Of a stretch of 23,230 nucleotides of DNA, positions 23,196 to 23,230 are shown one piece after another. Within the stretch, counting starts at the first letter, position 1. Each line of letters begins with the position of its first letter. Origin of the DNA: UBA4416 sp031539425 (GTDB taxonomy: Bacteria > Bacteroidota > Bacteroidia > B-17B0 > Aurantibacillaceae). The stretch spans positions 1-23,230 of the forward strand of contig JAVKLI010000040.1 of NCBI GenBank assembly GCA_031539425.1. The letters run 5' to 3'. Both the position numbers and the translations under genes were made by a program. Below the pieces are notes generated by a model. The model saw nothing but the letters and a program-made list of their open reading frames with translations, was not told the origin of the DNA and ran no database searches.

Positions 23196-23230
23196 ATGAA
23201 GACAGGTTACTATAAATCTAAAGGGAAAAA
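23196..23230 (+). CDS. 5' end of an unidentified gene, cut by the window edge
   Basis: An ATG 21 nt after an exact -7 box opens a frame reading MKTGYYKSKGK up to the end of the window. Only 11 complete codons are present, so no family can be assigned. The promoter placement is the main reason to call it. Confidence 0.45.
   Translation, partial: MKTGYYKSKGK

Overview
This window is chromosomal DNA from a low-GC member of the Bacteroidota. Three things support this. The genes are families mostly confined to or typical of that phylum: DUF4175 next to ybeY, a DUF4270 lipoprotein after a half-length GT5 glycogen-synthase-like protein, Rho with a long hydrophilic insert, and a TPR/PD40 periplasmic protein. 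Shine-Dalgarno sequences are essentially absent. Exact matches to the Bacteroidota -7 promoter element TAnnTTTG precede many transcription units. I see no phage, insertion sequence, CRISPR array or integrase, and most of the window is a housekeeping backbone.

Layout. 1-1536: mnmE on the minus strand with an intrinsic terminator. 1715-4646: a plus-strand operon of rho, a four-TM protein (DUF4199-like), a dolichyl-phosphate-mannose-synthase-like GT2 enzyme and possibly a 29-residue membrane peptide. 4647-6180: a small accessory patch on the minus strand with an unrecognised secreted protein of 383 residues, an open in-frame continuation beyond its stop codon, a 16-unit AT dinucleotide repeat abutting its predicted -7 box, and a 34-residue Cys-rich peptide gene that fits between the repeat and yqeY. 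6189-8775: yqeY and B12-dependent methylmalonyl-CoA mutase (minus), divergent from rbfA and a LolC/E-type permease (8846-10404, plus).

10401-12566 holds the DUF4270 lipoprotein and the GT5-like protein (minus, stop-to-start coupled). It is divergent from a NIF3-family gene and a coiled-coil zinc-ribbon gene that overlap by 11 bp (12715-14569, plus). 14675-21656 is a minus-strand block: ybeY, a 1136-residue DUF4175 membrane/coiled-coil protein that begins at a TTG codon, a TPR-PD40-SPOR-like envelope protein, and ribosomal protein bL25/Ctc. prs (PRPP synthetase) follows, then convergent tRNA-Leu(CAA) and tRNA-Ser(GGA) genes, and the first codons of a plus-strand gene cut by the window edge.

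Functionally, the genes serve tRNA modification (mnmE), transcription termination (rho), ribosome assembly and translation (rbfA, ybeY, bL25, tRNAs), nucleotide supply (prs), propionyl-CoA metabolism (mutase) and cell-envelope biology (permease, DUF4270, DUF4175, PD40/SPOR protein). The most unusual stretch is 4650-6180. There a repeat-tract promoter appears to drive an unrecognised exported protein, an arrangement like known phase-variable promoters. This is inference from sequence and has not been demonstrated.
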